IMG/VR virus record: IMGVR_UViG_3300021478_000022
Coordinates: 1-64,000 of that record
Reading direction: 5' to 3' (one strand)
DNA from: a virus
Length of the DNA stretch: 64,000 nucleotides
Shown here one piece after another: positions 31,197-39,318 of this stretch. The position numbers were made by a program, and so were the translations under genes. The notes under the pieces are model-generated. The model saw nothing but the letters and a program-made list of their open reading frames with translations. It was not told the origin of the DNA and ran no database searches. Within the stretch, counting starts at the first letter, position 1, and each line of letters opens with the position of its first letter.

Positions 31197-31301
31197 CTAT
31201 CGGTCGTACCTCGTGAACGGTTCGGTGACGAGCCCCCACAGAATAGCGGGGACAATGATCCACGGGCTCGATTCGATCAGCTCCCACATCGCGCGGATCA
31301 T
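31197..31301 (-). CDS. Small hydrophobic protein
   Basis: The 34-residue protein has one hydrophobic segment (PWIIVPAILWGLV). Its ATG overlaps the previous stop as ATGA, which supports it. It may be a small membrane protein. Confidence 0.55.
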   Translation of the reverse strand: MIRAMWELIESSPWIIVPAILWGLVTEPFTRYDR

Positions 31302-31480
31302 GCGTCGCTCTCTTGAACTTCAATCGTGACGCGGACAACCTGTCCTACCTTCAACTGACACCCTGCAATGTGCTCGCCGGAAAGGTTCAACTGCTCGCCC
31401 TTGAACTTGGGTGCGGTGCCAACTTGGCAAAGCTGCACCTCGTCACCGGCAGCGTAGATTACCTCATAATCGCGCGTCAC
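31298..31480 (-). CDS. Small strand-rich protein
   Basis: The 60-residue protein is strand-rich (RDYEVIYAAGDEVQLCQVGT, LKVGQVVRVTIEVQES). It starts at a GTG with GAGGTG about 6 bases upstream, right after a terminator hairpin. The function is unknown. Confidence 0.65.
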   Translation of the reverse strand: MTRDYEVIYAAGDEVQLCQVGTAPKFKGEQLNLSGEHIAGCQLKVGQVVRVTIEVQESDA

Positions 31481-31490
31481 GGTTCACCTC

Positions 31491-31531
31491 AAAAAGCCGG
31501 CCGGGGCCTTACCATCCGTATCCCGGCCGGC
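31491..31531 (-). terminator. Rho-independent terminator
   Basis: GCCGGCCGGG and CCCGGCCGGC (31496-31505, 31522-31531) form a 10-base stem. On the minus strand TTTTT follows. Confidence 0.8.
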
Positions 31532-31550
31532 ATCCTCGACAACGTGTCGA

Positions 31551-31775
31551 TTACGAGCCTGTACCGCCCACACCGGGCAGAGTCGGGCTAGTGCCACCAC
31601 CGCCAAAGATGCCGCCAAGGCCACCGAGGACTGGACCCAGGAGACCGATCAATGTCTGGATCAGCGCCAGCCACTGCGCCAGCGTCAGGTTGGGATTGGC
31701 CGCTGCGGTATCCATTGCATCAACGTGGGCCTTGAGGGCACTTACGGCGTTCTTTGTTGCTGCATGAGCGTTCAT
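31551..31775 (-). CDS. Small protein with hydrophobic Gly-rich C-terminus
   Basis: The 74-residue protein has a helical N-terminus and a hydrophobic stretch (WLALIQTLIGLLGPVLGGLG) ending in a glycine run. AAAGG lies about 7 bases before the ATG. It could insert in a membrane; a holin-like role is possible but unproven. Confidence 0.6.
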   Translation of the reverse strand: MNAHAATKNAVSALKAHVDAMDTAAANPNLTLAQWLALIQTLIGLLGPVLGGLGGIFGGGGTSPTLPGVGGTGS

Positions 31776-31801
31776 AGTCTGCCTTTCAAAGTGGAAGAGG
31801 A

Positions 31802-31843
31802 GGAGCCGGTCCCAGATTCTCGCAAAGGTGGGAGACCGGCTCC
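31802..31843 (-). terminator. Hairpin between small genes
   Basis: GGAGCCGGTC (31802-31811) pairs with GACCGGCTCC (31834-31843). The minus strand continues TCCTCTTCC, without a full T-run, so termination may be partial. Confidence 0.5.
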
Positions 31844-31854
31844 CGTGGGAAGGG

Positions 31855-32235
31855 TTAGAACCGACGAACTGTGTGGATAAATCCACCACGCGGACCGACA
31901 ATCAGCGATTCACGAGAGAATCGCTGACCTCCGACAAAGAACGGGCTGACGCCGTAACCACCAAAGCCACCGTAAACGCCGAAGGGGCTGAACCGGCTGC
32001 GGAACGCCGAACCGAAGTAGCCGCCATATCCCGCGCGGAAGGCGAAGTTGGCCCCGACCCCGCATCCGGTGTATCCCGTAGCGAAGTAGGTCGGCGGTGT
32101 CACGTCCACCACGACCGGCGGCGCGGTCTGCACCTGCTGCTGGGTGGTCGTGGTCTGGGAGAAGAACGAACTGGTTTGCGCGTCGGCGATGCCGGGCAGG
32201 CACGCCAGGAGGGCAATAGCGAGTAGCTTACGCAT
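31855..32235 (-). CDS. Exported Gly/Phe/Tyr-rich protein
   Basis: The 126-residue protein starts with a signal peptide (MRKLLAIALLACLPGIADAQ, likely cut after ADA). It then has a Gln/Thr-rich part and a Gly/Phe/Tyr-rich region (GYGGYFGS, VYGGFGGYG). AAGGAG precedes the ATG. It is one of three exported proteins encoded together. It may coat or modify the cell envelope; the function is unknown. Confidence 0.7.
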   Translation of the reverse strand: MRKLLAIALLACLPGIADAQTSSFFSQTTTTQQQVQTAPPVVVDVTPPTYFATGYTGCGVGANFAFRAGYGGYFGSAFRSRFSPFGVYGGFGGYGVSPFFVGGQRFSRESLIVGPRGGFIHTVRRF

Positions 32236-32419
32236 GTGAAGTCTCCTTAACAAATTGTTCGACGAACCACTGTCGCTTTATGTTCAAACTCTCGTGTCCG
32301 GTATCGTCGACAAACTGCATCAGGCCCCCCGACATGGTCGCGGTTACTGTAACCAGGCGACCGGTTTTGCGGTGGCGCCAGACTTGGTCAATACCGAGTA
32401 GCAACGGTTGCTCGTTCAT
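32228..32419 (-). CDS. Small protein of unknown function
   Basis: The 63-residue protein is strand-rich (GIDQVWRHRKTGRLVTVTAT), with an SH3-like look. It overlaps the next gene by 8 bases. No family is recognised. Confidence 0.62.
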   Translation of the reverse strand: MNEQPLLLGIDQVWRHRKTGRLVTVTATMSGGLMQFVDDTGHESLNIKRQWFVEQFVKETSHA

Positions 32420-32437
32420 TTCTTCACCCGTAGGTTG

Positions 32438-32758
32438 TCACTTCTTCTTCGCCGGCGTCGCTGGCGGCGTCAGGGTAGCCGTCACCTCGGCTTGCGTGTC
32501 GGTGATGGTTTTGTCGAGCGCGTCGATCTGCGCCTGAGTCACCTGTCCGGTTTGCAGGGCCGCGACCTGAGCCTGAAGCGCGGTGAAGCCGGCAATAAGT
32601 TGCTCGACCGCCGTCTTGAGGGTCGCCTCGTCCGCCGTGATCTTGCTGATGTCAACCGCCATTGCTTTCTCCTGTGTTGAGAGTTGCCGGACGGTCGCCT
32701 CCAGTTCGTGGACGCGCCGTTCGATGTTTTCCATCCAGAATGGGTCACTGATGGGCAT
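32438..32758 (-). CDS. Coiled-coil protein
   Basis: The 106-residue protein is almost all heptad-like helix (ERRVHELEATVRQLSTQEKA, then TALQAQVAALQTGQV) with a Pro/Ala/Lys end. Similar short coiled-coil proteins occur in many phage structural or lysis regions. The ATG lies 3 bases after the cytochrome-like gene. The function is unknown. Confidence 0.65.
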   Translation of the reverse strand: MPISDPFWMENIERRVHELEATVRQLSTQEKAMAVDISKITADEATLKTAVEQLIAGFTALQAQVAALQTGQVTQAQIDALDKTITDTQAEVTATLTPPATPAKKK

Positions 32759-32761
32759 GGG

Positions 32762-33850
32762 TCACTTCGTTTCCACTGCCGGTGCTCTGAGTGATTCCGC
32801 AGGGACCGAGACGATTTGCCACAGGGACAAATTCTGTGGGCTCATCGGCGTGCCCGGTACACCCTTCACGTCGTTGGCGTCCACCTTGCCATCAGCTGTC
32901 AGGCGCTGCTTGCGCGGCATACGGAAGTTGTCAGCCGCACTTGGATCAATTCGCGGATATACGCGGCGTTCTCGCTCCGCTTGGCTCATAGCCGGGTAAT
33001 CGTCCAAGTCGAATCCGCCAGCCACGGTAGCCCCTGCCGGTAAAGCTGCCCGCAGATGACATGCCGTGCATCCATCCGCTCGCGCCGCCGCCACCCACGC
33101 CTTGAGGATATCCTGCTTCGTTGCTGTGGTCGCGCCGCTAGTGTTGATCTGCGGGTACTGGCCGATAGAGCCACTGTAGGTGATTCCCGTAGTCGTGACT
33201 ACACCGGGGTTGTTGAGCGCGTTCAGGAACGCCACCGCCGCCTGTCCCTTGGCCTGAATCTTTGCCACCTCCACCGCACCCGATGTGGCGAGGGTGATGT
33301 TGCTGCTGAACAGGCTGTGGCGCTTGCTGGCGAAGTTATCCGCCCGCTCCACCGACTGCGCCTCCAGCAGCCCCAGCTCGCGGAGGTTGAAGGCATCCCC
33401 GAAGATGCTCGCTTGAGCGTTCACCGTGGAGGCCGACACCGGGGTCACGGTGCGGTAGTAGTTGGCGCTGTAGGGACCGTAGGGGCCGACCTGCCCCATC
33501 GGTGAGTACGCGAATAGTTCTTCCTTGGTCAGCGTCAGACCCGCCGCCCTCAGGAGAGTGGCCTTGCCCTCGTAAGTCGCTTTGATCTTGAGAGCGGCCC
33601 CGATGTTGTCCTCAAGGCTTGGTGCAGCCGGCGCTACGTATGCCGTCGGTGCGTAATAGGGAACGTAATCGTAGTAGCCCGGATAGTAAATCCCACACGA
33701 CCAGTACCCGGCATGGTACGACCCCAGCGTGTACGGCTGAGCGTTGTAGGCATACGAGTTATAGTAGTAGCCGTCGCTGTGACGGTACCAAGCCGACGCT
33801 GCGGTTGCGAACGCCAGCACGAGCACGATTGCCGCAAAGAGTCGGGTCAT
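32762..33850 (-). CDS. Exported protein with a c-type haem motif (CTACH)
   Basis: The 362-residue protein starts with a signal peptide (MTRLFAAIVLVLAFATAASA). A Tyr/Gly-rich stretch follows (about residues 20-75), then a helical middle. CTACH at about 261-265 is a CxxCH motif that covalently binds haem in c-type cytochromes. A FRMPR segment about 55 residues later could supply the distal Met ligand. GGGAG precedes the ATG at 33850. Export and haem attachment in the periplasm are inferred. I know of no described phage role for such a protein. Confidence 0.7.
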   Translation of the reverse strand: MTRLFAAIVLVLAFATAASAWYRHSDGYYYNSYAYNAQPYTLGSYHAGYWSCGIYYPGYYDYVPYYAPTAYVAPAAPSLEDNIGAALKIKATYEGKATLLRAAGLTLTKEELFAYSPMGQVGPYGPYSANYYRTVTPVSASTVNAQASIFGDAFNLRELGLLEAQSVERADNFASKRHSLFSSNITLATSGAVEVAKIQAKGQAAVAFLNALNNPGVVTTTGITYSGSIGQYPQINTSGATTATKQDILKAWVAAARADGCTACHLRAALPAGATVAGGFDLDDYPAMSQAERERRVYPRIDPSAADNFRMPRKQRLTADGKVDANDVKGVPGTPMSPQNLSLWQIVSVPAESLRAPAVETK

Positions 33851-33864
33851 TGAGCAGTCTCCCT

Positions 33865-34191
33865 TCATTTGTCTGCGTGCATTGTTACTTTACCGTCGTC
33901 GATGTTGAAATGGCTCCTGCAACCGCCAGTGCACTTCACAGACGGACTAAGCGTCGGCCCGTTTGGACCCTTGGAGTAGTTCCACAAGTGACGCTCCGGC
34001 GAACGCTTCCTAGTCTCCGTCTCAAAGTACGTCGGGTGTGGTGATCCACAGCCGCATGGGCACAGGTACTCGCACATCTCTGGAATGCCGTTCACAAATA
34101 GAACGTGCATAACCCCCGGCTCCAAGTGCGGAGGTTGCCAGCAGCCTTCTGCATCAGCGTCGAATCGGACTTCTCTGTACGTGTCGATCAT
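33865..34191 (-). CDS. DUF6527-like protein
   Basis: The 108-residue protein has the pattern CPCGCGSPH, then GPTLSPSVKC, CRSHFNIDDGKV, which I associate with DUF6527. A longer relative is encoded at 5951-6349. Its ATG overlaps the stop of the large exported protein as ATGA. The function is unknown. Confidence 0.7.
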   Translation of the reverse strand: MIDTYREVRFDADAEGCWQPPHLEPGVMHVLFVNGIPEMCEYLCPCGCGSPHPTYFETETRKRSPERHLWNYSKGPNGPTLSPSVKCTGGCRSHFNIDDGKVTMHADK

Positions 34192-36128
34192 CCGGCCTTC
34201 CTCTTGAGTGCCGCGAACCTTGTAGCCATGAACGAGTACCACAAATCATAGTCCGATCTCACCAGCGCCTTCCCCGACAACAGCAGACCGCCCCGAGCGT
34301 CCTCAATCCGCAGCGTCGGGTCGCCCTGCCTGAGCGGATACACCCAGATGGTCCCCGCCTGGACCGCGTGTTCGTCGAGCGCCAGCACCTCTCCCAGCTT
34401 CTTCCCCGCCGCCTTGGGGTCTTTGCCCTGCCACGCCACTCCGAGGTCGTGCAGGGCATCCACGGCGGTCAGGGTCGTGTAGAACTCCGACGCGAAGATA
34501 CCGGACACCTCACCCGACGCCAGCCGCACGATGTCGGTCTGGTCCTTCGAGCCCGGCCAAGGTCCGGTAGCCCGCAGGATGGCCCTGGCGTAGTCCTCGC
34601 GGGCACGGGGCAGGGCGGTGACTTCGGGGTCGCCCGCGTACAGTCCGACGATGCGGGTGATGGCCTCCTGCCGATTGTACTCCCGTCCGTGGTACTTTAC
34701 CGTATTTTTCCGAGCGCCGATGTCGTCGATGATGTCTAGTTGCTTGCGGAGGTCGGTGACGTCGTTGTGGACGATGCGCCATCCGGCTTCGTTGGCGTGA
34801 CACCGAATACACCCAATGGCAGGTTCGAGCACGGTTCCAAACGGGGACGGAATCGTAGTGTCTACAGCGACGTCGTCGGTCGCCTGATCGAGAAGTGCAC
34901 CGTCACCGTTCCAGAGAGCGAATTCGTTAAGCCCGTTAGTAAGTTCACGGATTGACTCCTTCGCGTCGAACCTGACCACGCTGGCCGGGTCGAGATTCAT
35001 CAGGGGGTGCGTGTCGATGTCGATGCTGTCCCGCTTGAGGTCTTGGGTGATGCTGAGGAAGCTGGTGTTGGTGTTGATGTGTCCTGAGAGAGTGCGGAGG
35101 AAATCAACACGCCGAGGACGACCAGTAATAGCAGACTGAGACAGAGCCACCCTAGCGTCAGACTGCTGTTGGTTAAACACATCTCTCGCACGCACTCCGC
35201 GATCAGCGTCACCAACACCAAGCAGTGAAAAATAGTTGTCTTCATCGGTTCCTTTCTTGAATCCCTTGCGGATGCCCCGGAACCTGTAGTACAGGCCCCC
35301 GTAGATGGTCCGGTACGCACCCTTGTCTTGCACCTGCCTGAGCGCACGGCCGACAAAGTAGGGCAACGACACCACCGGGGCTTGCGATTGTGTTCCGTCC
35401 ACCAGCGACTCGACCAGCCGGAAGTCCAAGTGCGGCGACACCTGACGAATGACGTCGGTATCGTCGAGGGCGTCGACTTCGACGGTCTCCTTGACTTCCT
35501 TCTTTTCCCATCGGCTGTAGTACGTCTTGCCATCGGTGTGGACCCATCCGTTTGGTACGGGAACCTTCACGTCCTCGAACCTTGACCGCGTGACCTTCTT
35601 CTTGGGGATCTGGATGCCCACGGCAAACTCGATTGTACCCTTGGTGAGCAGCAAGGAAAAGCGCGGGTCGTATTGTAACTCCTCCCACGTCTGCACCAGC
35701 TCCTCGAGATGTTGCTCGGTGTCGGCGAGCTGCTGGAGGTCCACCCGCAGGACCATCAGCGGTCCCTTGCCAAGCGGGACGGGTCGGTAGATGATCGGGG
35801 CTCGGCTGATGAGGTTCAGGGTGTAGGATGCGGCGCGGGCGTGGTTGACGGACCCTGACGGTATCCACAGGTAGCGGGTGTAGTAGGCGTCGTCGGGGGG
35901 AAGGGTGAGGAGATCGGCCGCAGAGAGGCGAAGGGCGTCATTCTCAGTTGCCTGAGCCGCTGCTTCTTGGGGAAGTGGCGGTTGCCGCCCTCCGCCCTCT
36001 CTGGGGCCTACGGGTTGGGCAGACAGCGGAGCCGGCTCCTGCTCGTACCCGAAGAAAGGCAGCGCCATCATGGGCATCAACAGTGCGATGCCGATGAGAT
36101 TGCGCAAGCCCACGAAACCACGACGCAT
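34188..36128 (-). CDS. Large exported protein with a c-type haem motif (CIRCH)
   Basis: The 646-residue protein starts with a hydrophobic signal or anchor (about residues 5-25) and a Pro-rich spacer. CIRCH lies at about 440-444 (PAIGCIRCHANEAGW). The N-terminal part (YYTRYLWIPSGS, LISRAPIIYRP) resembles proteins seen in planctomycete-like genomes, by memory only. GGGAG precedes the ATG at 36128. A longer start has no support. With the other CxxCH protein it may form an exported redox or haem-binding pair. The function is unknown. Confidence 0.68.
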   Translation of the reverse strand: MRRGFVGLRNLIGIALLMPMMALPFFGYEQEPAPLSAQPVGPREGGGRQPPLPQEAAAQATENDALRLSAADLLTLPPDDAYYTRYLWIPSGSVNHARAASYTLNLISRAPIIYRPVPLGKGPLMVLRVDLQQLADTEQHLEELVQTWEELQYDPRFSLLLTKGTIEFAVGIQIPKKKVTRSRFEDVKVPVPNGWVHTDGKTYYSRWEKKEVKETVEVDALDDTDVIRQVSPHLDFRLVESLVDGTQSQAPVVSLPYFVGRALRQVQDKGAYRTIYGGLYYRFRGIRKGFKKGTDEDNYFSLLGVGDADRGVRARDVFNQQQSDARVALSQSAITGRPRRVDFLRTLSGHINTNTSFLSITQDLKRDSIDIDTHPLMNLDPASVVRFDAKESIRELTNGLNEFALWNGDGALLDQATDDVAVDTTIPSPFGTVLEPAIGCIRCHANEAGWRIVHNDVTDLRKQLDIIDDIGARKNTVKYHGREYNRQEAITRIVGLYAGDPEVTALPRAREDYARAILRATGPWPGSKDQTDIVRLASGEVSGIFASEFYTTLTAVDALHDLGVAWQGKDPKAAGKKLGEVLALDEHAVQAGTIWVYPLRQGDPTLRIEDARGGLLLSGKALVRSDYDLWYSFMATRFAALKRKAG

Positions 36129-36190
36129 TTGCCACTCCCCCAAGAATCAGGGGGAGCGTACCACGAAATGGGGGCGAATGGAAGAGATTG

Positions 36191-36343
36191 CTACTTGGGC
36201 GGCAGACTGCGGCCCAGAGCGTTTGCCATCATGCCCACGATCAATTCGATGAGACCCCAGCCGATGCGGAGGCCCATGCCTGCGAAAATCCAGCAGACGA
36301 AGCAGATGAACAGACTTTCCAGCGATAGCGAAGTTGGAATCAT
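36191..36343 (-). CDS. Small membrane protein
   Basis: The 50-residue protein (starting MIPTSLSLESLFICFVCWIF) has one or two membrane helices and the tail SLPPK. AAGGGG lies about 8 bases before the ATG at 36343. It is the last gene of the membrane-protein run and may act in lysis. A competing frame on the same DNA has no hydrophobic pattern. Confidence 0.65.
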   Translation of the reverse strand: MIPTSLSLESLFICFVCWIFAGMGLRIGWGLIELIVGMMANALGRSLPPK

Positions 36344-36346
36344 GGG

Positions 36347-36862
36347 TCACCCCTTCTTGGTCGTGGTCGTAGTCGTGGTCGTCACACCACCACCGGCGTC
36401 TATTTCCGCCTGCTTGGCCTTGTGCTCGGCCAGTAGCTTCTCGGCCTTCTCGGCAGCCGCTTCGGCAGCGCCGGAGTCCATCCCCATCTTCTTTTTCAGG
36501 TCGGCGACCTCTCTCAGCGCCACCGCTTCCGCCCCAAGGTGAATCTCAAGCCCGGAGTTCACCAGCTTGTGGATGACGTCCAGCTTGGCATCGGCCCTAT
36601 CGGTAGTCTCCTCCAACTGGACCTTGACCATCTTCACTGCCCGAGCGGCTTCGTCGATGTCCTTCTTGGCCTGTGCCTCCGCCGCTGCCCGTTCGTCGGC
36701 AATCCTGTCAGCCCGCCTGCCGTTTTTCCAGCTGATGTAGGACGCAGCCAGTCCAGGGGAGGCGATGATGAGCGCCACCAGGATATTCGTGGTGGGAACC
36801 CCTGCCTGCTCGGGTTCGCCGAGTAGCAGCAGCAATGCGGGTAACAGGATAAACCACTTCAT
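36347..36862 (-). CDS. Membrane-anchored coiled-coil protein, possible lysis protein
   Basis: The 171-residue protein has an N-terminal hydrophobic segment (MKWFILLPALLLLL) and a second helix (ILVALIIASPGLAASYI). A long charged coiled coil follows (about residues 50-150), then a Thr run and KKG. This layout is like inner-membrane spanin or tail-assembly coiled-coil proteins. It lies in a row of membrane proteins, so a lysis role is the best guess. Confidence 0.65.
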   Translation of the reverse strand: MKWFILLPALLLLLGEPEQAGVPTTNILVALIIASPGLAASYISWKNGRRADRIADERAAAEAQAKKDIDEAARAVKMVKVQLEETTDRADAKLDVIHKLVNSGLEIHLGAEAVALREVADLKKKMGMDSGAAEAAAEKAEKLLAEHKAKQAEIDAGGGVTTTTTTTTKKG

Positions 36863-36882
36863 GACTCACGGTCCCACCTCGG

Positions 36883-37155
36883 TTACTGATTTCCACCACC
36901 TGCCTGCTGATAGCCCTGCCGTGCGTTCAGGAGGGCCTGCCACGCCGTCGTCAGGGCGGAATTGGCATTTGATGCGGCAAGCACGGCGTTCGCCAGGGCG
37001 GTGGCATTGGTATCGGTCGGGTTGGCCGCGTAGGTCATGAGCGCCAGTGCCTCGGCGTTGTTCGCTGCCGTGGCGACACCCAAGGCCAGCCCGTAGTTGA
37101 TGATGGCCTCGACGTAGGCGTCGTGAGCGCTCTGCTGGTCCTGCGGCTTTTTCAT
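36883..37155 (-). CDS. Small Ala/Asn-rich helical protein
   Basis: The 90-residue protein is a helical, Ala-rich chain (GLALGVATAANNAEALALMT, then LANAVLAASNANSALTTAW). The ATG overlaps the previous stop as ATGA. It may be a small structural protein. The function is unknown. Confidence 0.62.
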   Translation of the reverse strand: MKKPQDQQSAHDAYVEAIINYGLALGVATAANNAEALALMTYAANPTDTNATALANAVLAASNANSALTTAWQALLNARQGYQQAGGGNQ

Positions 37156-37400
37156 TCATCACCCTTGAGTTGGCGCTTGATCCTGCCGATCTCGACCGCG
37201 ATGTCGGCGAGGTCCCGCATTTCCTTGGCACGCATCGCCTCGACCGCCTGTCCCCGCTTGGCGTCCTGCTCGCGGGCCTGCATCAGTCTATCAGTAGAAT
37301 CCTGAATGGTGGGAATGGCAACGAAAAAGATGAGGCAGGCGGCAGTCACCTGAATCCCGGTGAGTGCCGCATCGACGATCAGCTTCCACCAGTCGCTCAT
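37152..37400 (-). CDS. Small membrane protein with coiled-coil tail
   Basis: The 82-residue protein has one membrane helix (ALTGIQVTAACLIFFVAIP) and a charged helical tail. Its ends overlap the neighbours by four bases. It fits a holin or spanin-like component of a lysis cassette. Confidence 0.68.
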   Translation of the reverse strand: MSDWWKLIVDAALTGIQVTAACLIFFVAIPTIQDSTDRLMQAREQDAKRGQAVEAMRAKEMRDLADIAVEIGRIKRQLKGDE

Positions 37401-37588
37401 GGGTGGGCCGGGATAGGGGGAGGAGCCTTGGTCGTCTCCTTGACCTCGCTGCTGGGGGGTTTGGGCTGAGGGGTTGGCTCGGCGGCTGCCTCGGCCTTGC
37501 GCAGTCGGCGGCGCAGATACCAGCCAAAGGTCACGACCAGGCCGATGGTGGCCAGCATCCCGGCGATCAGTATGGCCCAGGTGAACAT
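37397..37588 (-). CDS. Small single-span membrane protein
   Basis: The 63-residue protein has an N-terminal membrane helix (WAILIAGMLATIGLVVTFGW), a basic stretch (YLRRRLRK) and a Pro-rich tail. The ATG at 37588 makes TGATG with the previous stop; a GTG one codon upstream is also possible. It is probably part of the lysis cassette. Confidence 0.68.
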   Translation of the reverse strand: MFTWAILIAGMLATIGLVVTFGWYLRRRLRKAEAAAEPTPQPKPPSSEVKETTKAPPPIPAHP

Positions 37589-37848
37589 CACCGTTTCTCC
37601 TGCTCCTTCATGGCCTTAGCGATGGCGTGGGCTCCTGCGCTCACGAACCCCTTCATCTTCTCTTTGCTGAGCTTGTCTACTTGATCTTCGAGGTAGGCGT
37701 TCCTCTCTCTCTCCTGTGCGAGTTGCGTGCCATGAAATTCATCGACCTTTTGCAGATGGCGTATGAACATCTTGCAAATGGCGATCATGCCGCCCAGCGC
37801 GACAGCCACCAGCCCCATCGCCGCATGTTCCGTTTCGATGGCGAACAT
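37588..37848 (-). CDS. Small membrane protein with coiled coil
   Basis: The 86-residue protein has a membrane helix (AMGLVAVALGGMIAICKMF) and a coiled-coil region (HGTQLAQERERNAYLEDQVD). It is the first of the membrane-protein run. The ribosome site before the ATG is weak. A holin or spanin-like role is inferred from layout. Confidence 0.66.
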   Translation of the reverse strand: MFAIETEHAAMGLVAVALGGMIAICKMFIRHLQKVDEFHGTQLAQERERNAYLEDQVDKLSKEKMKGFVSAGAHAIAKAMKEQEKR

Positions 37849-37885
37849 GGTGTGAGTCTACCCTATACCACCTGTGGCGTCCCAT

Positions 37886-38494
37886 TTATTCCCGCTGCGT
37901 CCAGAACATCACCTCACGCATCAGACCGAGCCCATCCACCGTGGATTCCGCCTGAACCTCCCGGTCAACGATCCGGTGCCCCGCCGCTGCGACGGCGCGC
38001 TCCAGGTGATCCCCGGTGAGGTAGACGTGGTGGAACTCGGTGCCGTTGTCGTGGTCCCTCTCGGCGATCTGCATGTCGAAGCAGCCAAAGCGCCCGTGGG
38101 AGAGCAGCTTGGCAAGGATCTGGTCCCACTCGTGCAGCCCGAAGTTCTTGAGGAAAAAGAAGGCGCAGGAGAGGTCAGGTTCAAAGGCAAAGCAAGAGAT
38201 AAGGCGGATGTCATCGTGCCAGAACTGGTGGGCGCGTGTGTCGTTTCTCACCCTTGCCTTTCCCCAGAAATACTCGTTTTTCTCCACTCCCACATAGCGC
38301 ACGTGACATGGCATCCCCTTGGCCACCAGCCCCACCCCACACCCGAACTCCACGACACTCTCGACCTTCTCTCGCTCCATCCGGGGCAAGAGGAACCGCA
38401 GGTGCACCTTGGCGGACTGGTTGAGCAGCCACGTCACCTCCTCGGCCATGGCGCGCTCCTTCGTGTACCAACAGCTACTGTCCGGTAGAGGCAT
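37886..38494 (-). CDS. Class I SAM-dependent methyltransferase
   Basis: The 202-residue protein has a SAM-binding motif I VVEFGCGVGLV (about residues 45-55) and a Rossmann-like order of strands. It begins MPLPDSSCWYTKERAMAEEV at the ATG 38494; the longer upstream frame overlaps the next gene. It is the last enzyme of the sugar-modification cassette. The substrate is unknown. Confidence 0.8.
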   Translation of the reverse strand: MPLPDSSCWYTKERAMAEEVTWLLNQSAKVHLRFLLPRMEREKVESVVEFGCGVGLVAKGMPCHVRYVGVEKNEYFWGKARVRNDTRAHQFWHDDIRLISCFAFEPDLSCAFFFLKNFGLHEWDQILAKLLSHGRFGCFDMQIAERDHDNGTEFHHVYLTGDHLERAVAAAGHRIVDREVQAESTVDGLGLMREVMFWTQRE

Positions 38495-38669
38495 GTTGAA
38501 TCGTCCTCCAGCACAAATGAAGCGGCAGCATGGGAAGAAGGCAAACCCACACATCCCAGCGATGCCACCAGTTTTCGTCTGGCGAAAAGTGCGGTCTGCC
38601 CTCGATGGTCATTTTCCAGAAGACGCCGACCCAGCAATCTTGCGGCTTAAACTCAAGGCGAACCGTCAC
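38475..38669 (-). CDS. Small Trp-rich conserved-type protein
   Basis: The 64-residue protein has a strand and Trp-rich pattern (CWVGVFWK, then WDVWVCLLPMLPLHLCW) that I have seen in short phage proteins. The GTG at 38669 has AGGAGG upstream. It overlaps both neighbours by about 17-20 bases. The function is unknown. Confidence 0.65.
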   Translation of the reverse strand: MTVRLEFKPQDCWVGVFWKMTIEGRPHFSPDENWWHRWDVWVCLLPMLPLHLCWRTIQHASTGQ

Positions 38670-38832
38670 GGTGCCTCCTTGCCACTCGGCGTTTGACTTC
38701 TTCCATCGCCACATGCAAGTCTCGCCAGTCCTCTTCGGCCCAATCCTTGGCATCGCGTGGCAATCCCTCGTCCGTCCAGCGCTTGGCGTACTCACGCTTT
38801 GTTTTCTTTCGCTTCATTCCGTTCTCTGGCAT
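38653..38832 (-). CDS. Small protein with GLPRDAxDWxEEDW motif
   Basis: The 59-residue protein has DEGLPRDAKDWAEEDWRDLH and a basic helix. It is a paralogue of the 81-residue protein at 23652-23897 but lacks the C-terminal zinc knuckle. AGAGG lies about 5 bases before the ATG at 38832. The function is unknown. Confidence 0.65.
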   Translation of the reverse strand: MPENGMKRKKTKREYAKRWTDEGLPRDAKDWAEEDWRDLHVAMEEVKRRVARRHRDGSP

Positions 38833-38995
38833 GGGACCTCTCCTCGCAGGCTTCCACGTTCTCCACGGCCTCCCTGAGCAGGCACAGGCCACACCGCTCG
38901 TGAGGGGACCAGCACCAGCACCGCTGCTCAGCAAGGACGCGCTTGGCCGATTCGAGAAGCGCGGAGGCCATCAGGCGGTAGTTGGGACGGGACAT
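38792..38995 (-). CDS. Small cysteine-containing protein
   Basis: The 67-residue protein has a helical N-terminus (LMASALLESAKRVLAEQRC) and a CWCW...CGLC set. GGAGG precedes the ATG at 38995. It overlaps the deoxyribosyltransferase-like gene by 25 bases. The function is unknown. Confidence 0.62.
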   Translation of the reverse strand: MSRPNYRLMASALLESAKRVLAEQRCWCWSPHERCGLCLLREAVENVEACEERSHARERNEAKENKA

Positions 38996-39318
38996 GGTTG
39001 TTCCTCCAGCCACAGGATTTTCTTGCCTTTGTTCAGCGCGTGAGCTAGTTCGCTGCGTGTCGATTCGCCCACGTACCCGCCGACGTTCAGAATCAGCACT
39101 TCGTCGGCCAGGTCGATTTTGTCCTTGTGCAAGGCATCCAGAGCGATCTTTTGCTCAAGAGTGCAGCCGAATGCCTCGCCGTGGGTTTCTCCAGCAGCGT
39201 GCGGGTAAAAGCCAACGGACAGCACGATCTTGCCAGCCATCGTCTGGCGATAGTTCGCTTCTTGGAATGCCTTCCAGAAGCGAGTCGAGCCACAGAGACA
39301 GACAATCGTTCGTTTCAC
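38971..39318 (-). CDS. Nucleoside 2-deoxyribosyltransferase-like protein
   Basis: The 115-residue protein has the family start VCLCGSTRFW and the conserved KIDLADEVLILNVGGYVGES, followed by SELAHALNKGK. Such enzymes exchange or cleave the base of (deoxy)nucleosides. The GTG at 39318 overlaps the glycosyltransferase stop as GTGA. It could remodel nucleotides, or the fold may serve another sugar-nucleotide step. Confidence 0.78.
   Translation of the reverse strand: MKRTIVCLCGSTRFWKAFQEANYRQTMAGKIVLSVGFYPHAAGETHGEAFGCTLEQKIALDALHKDKIDLADEVLILNVGGYVGESTRSELAHALNKGKKILWLEEQPCPVPTTA

Noticed and set aside
36147-36350. A 67-codon minus-strand frame starting MTHDSN
   Set aside because: It overlaps the 50-residue membrane-protein gene, which has a better ribosome site and a clear hydrophobic pattern.
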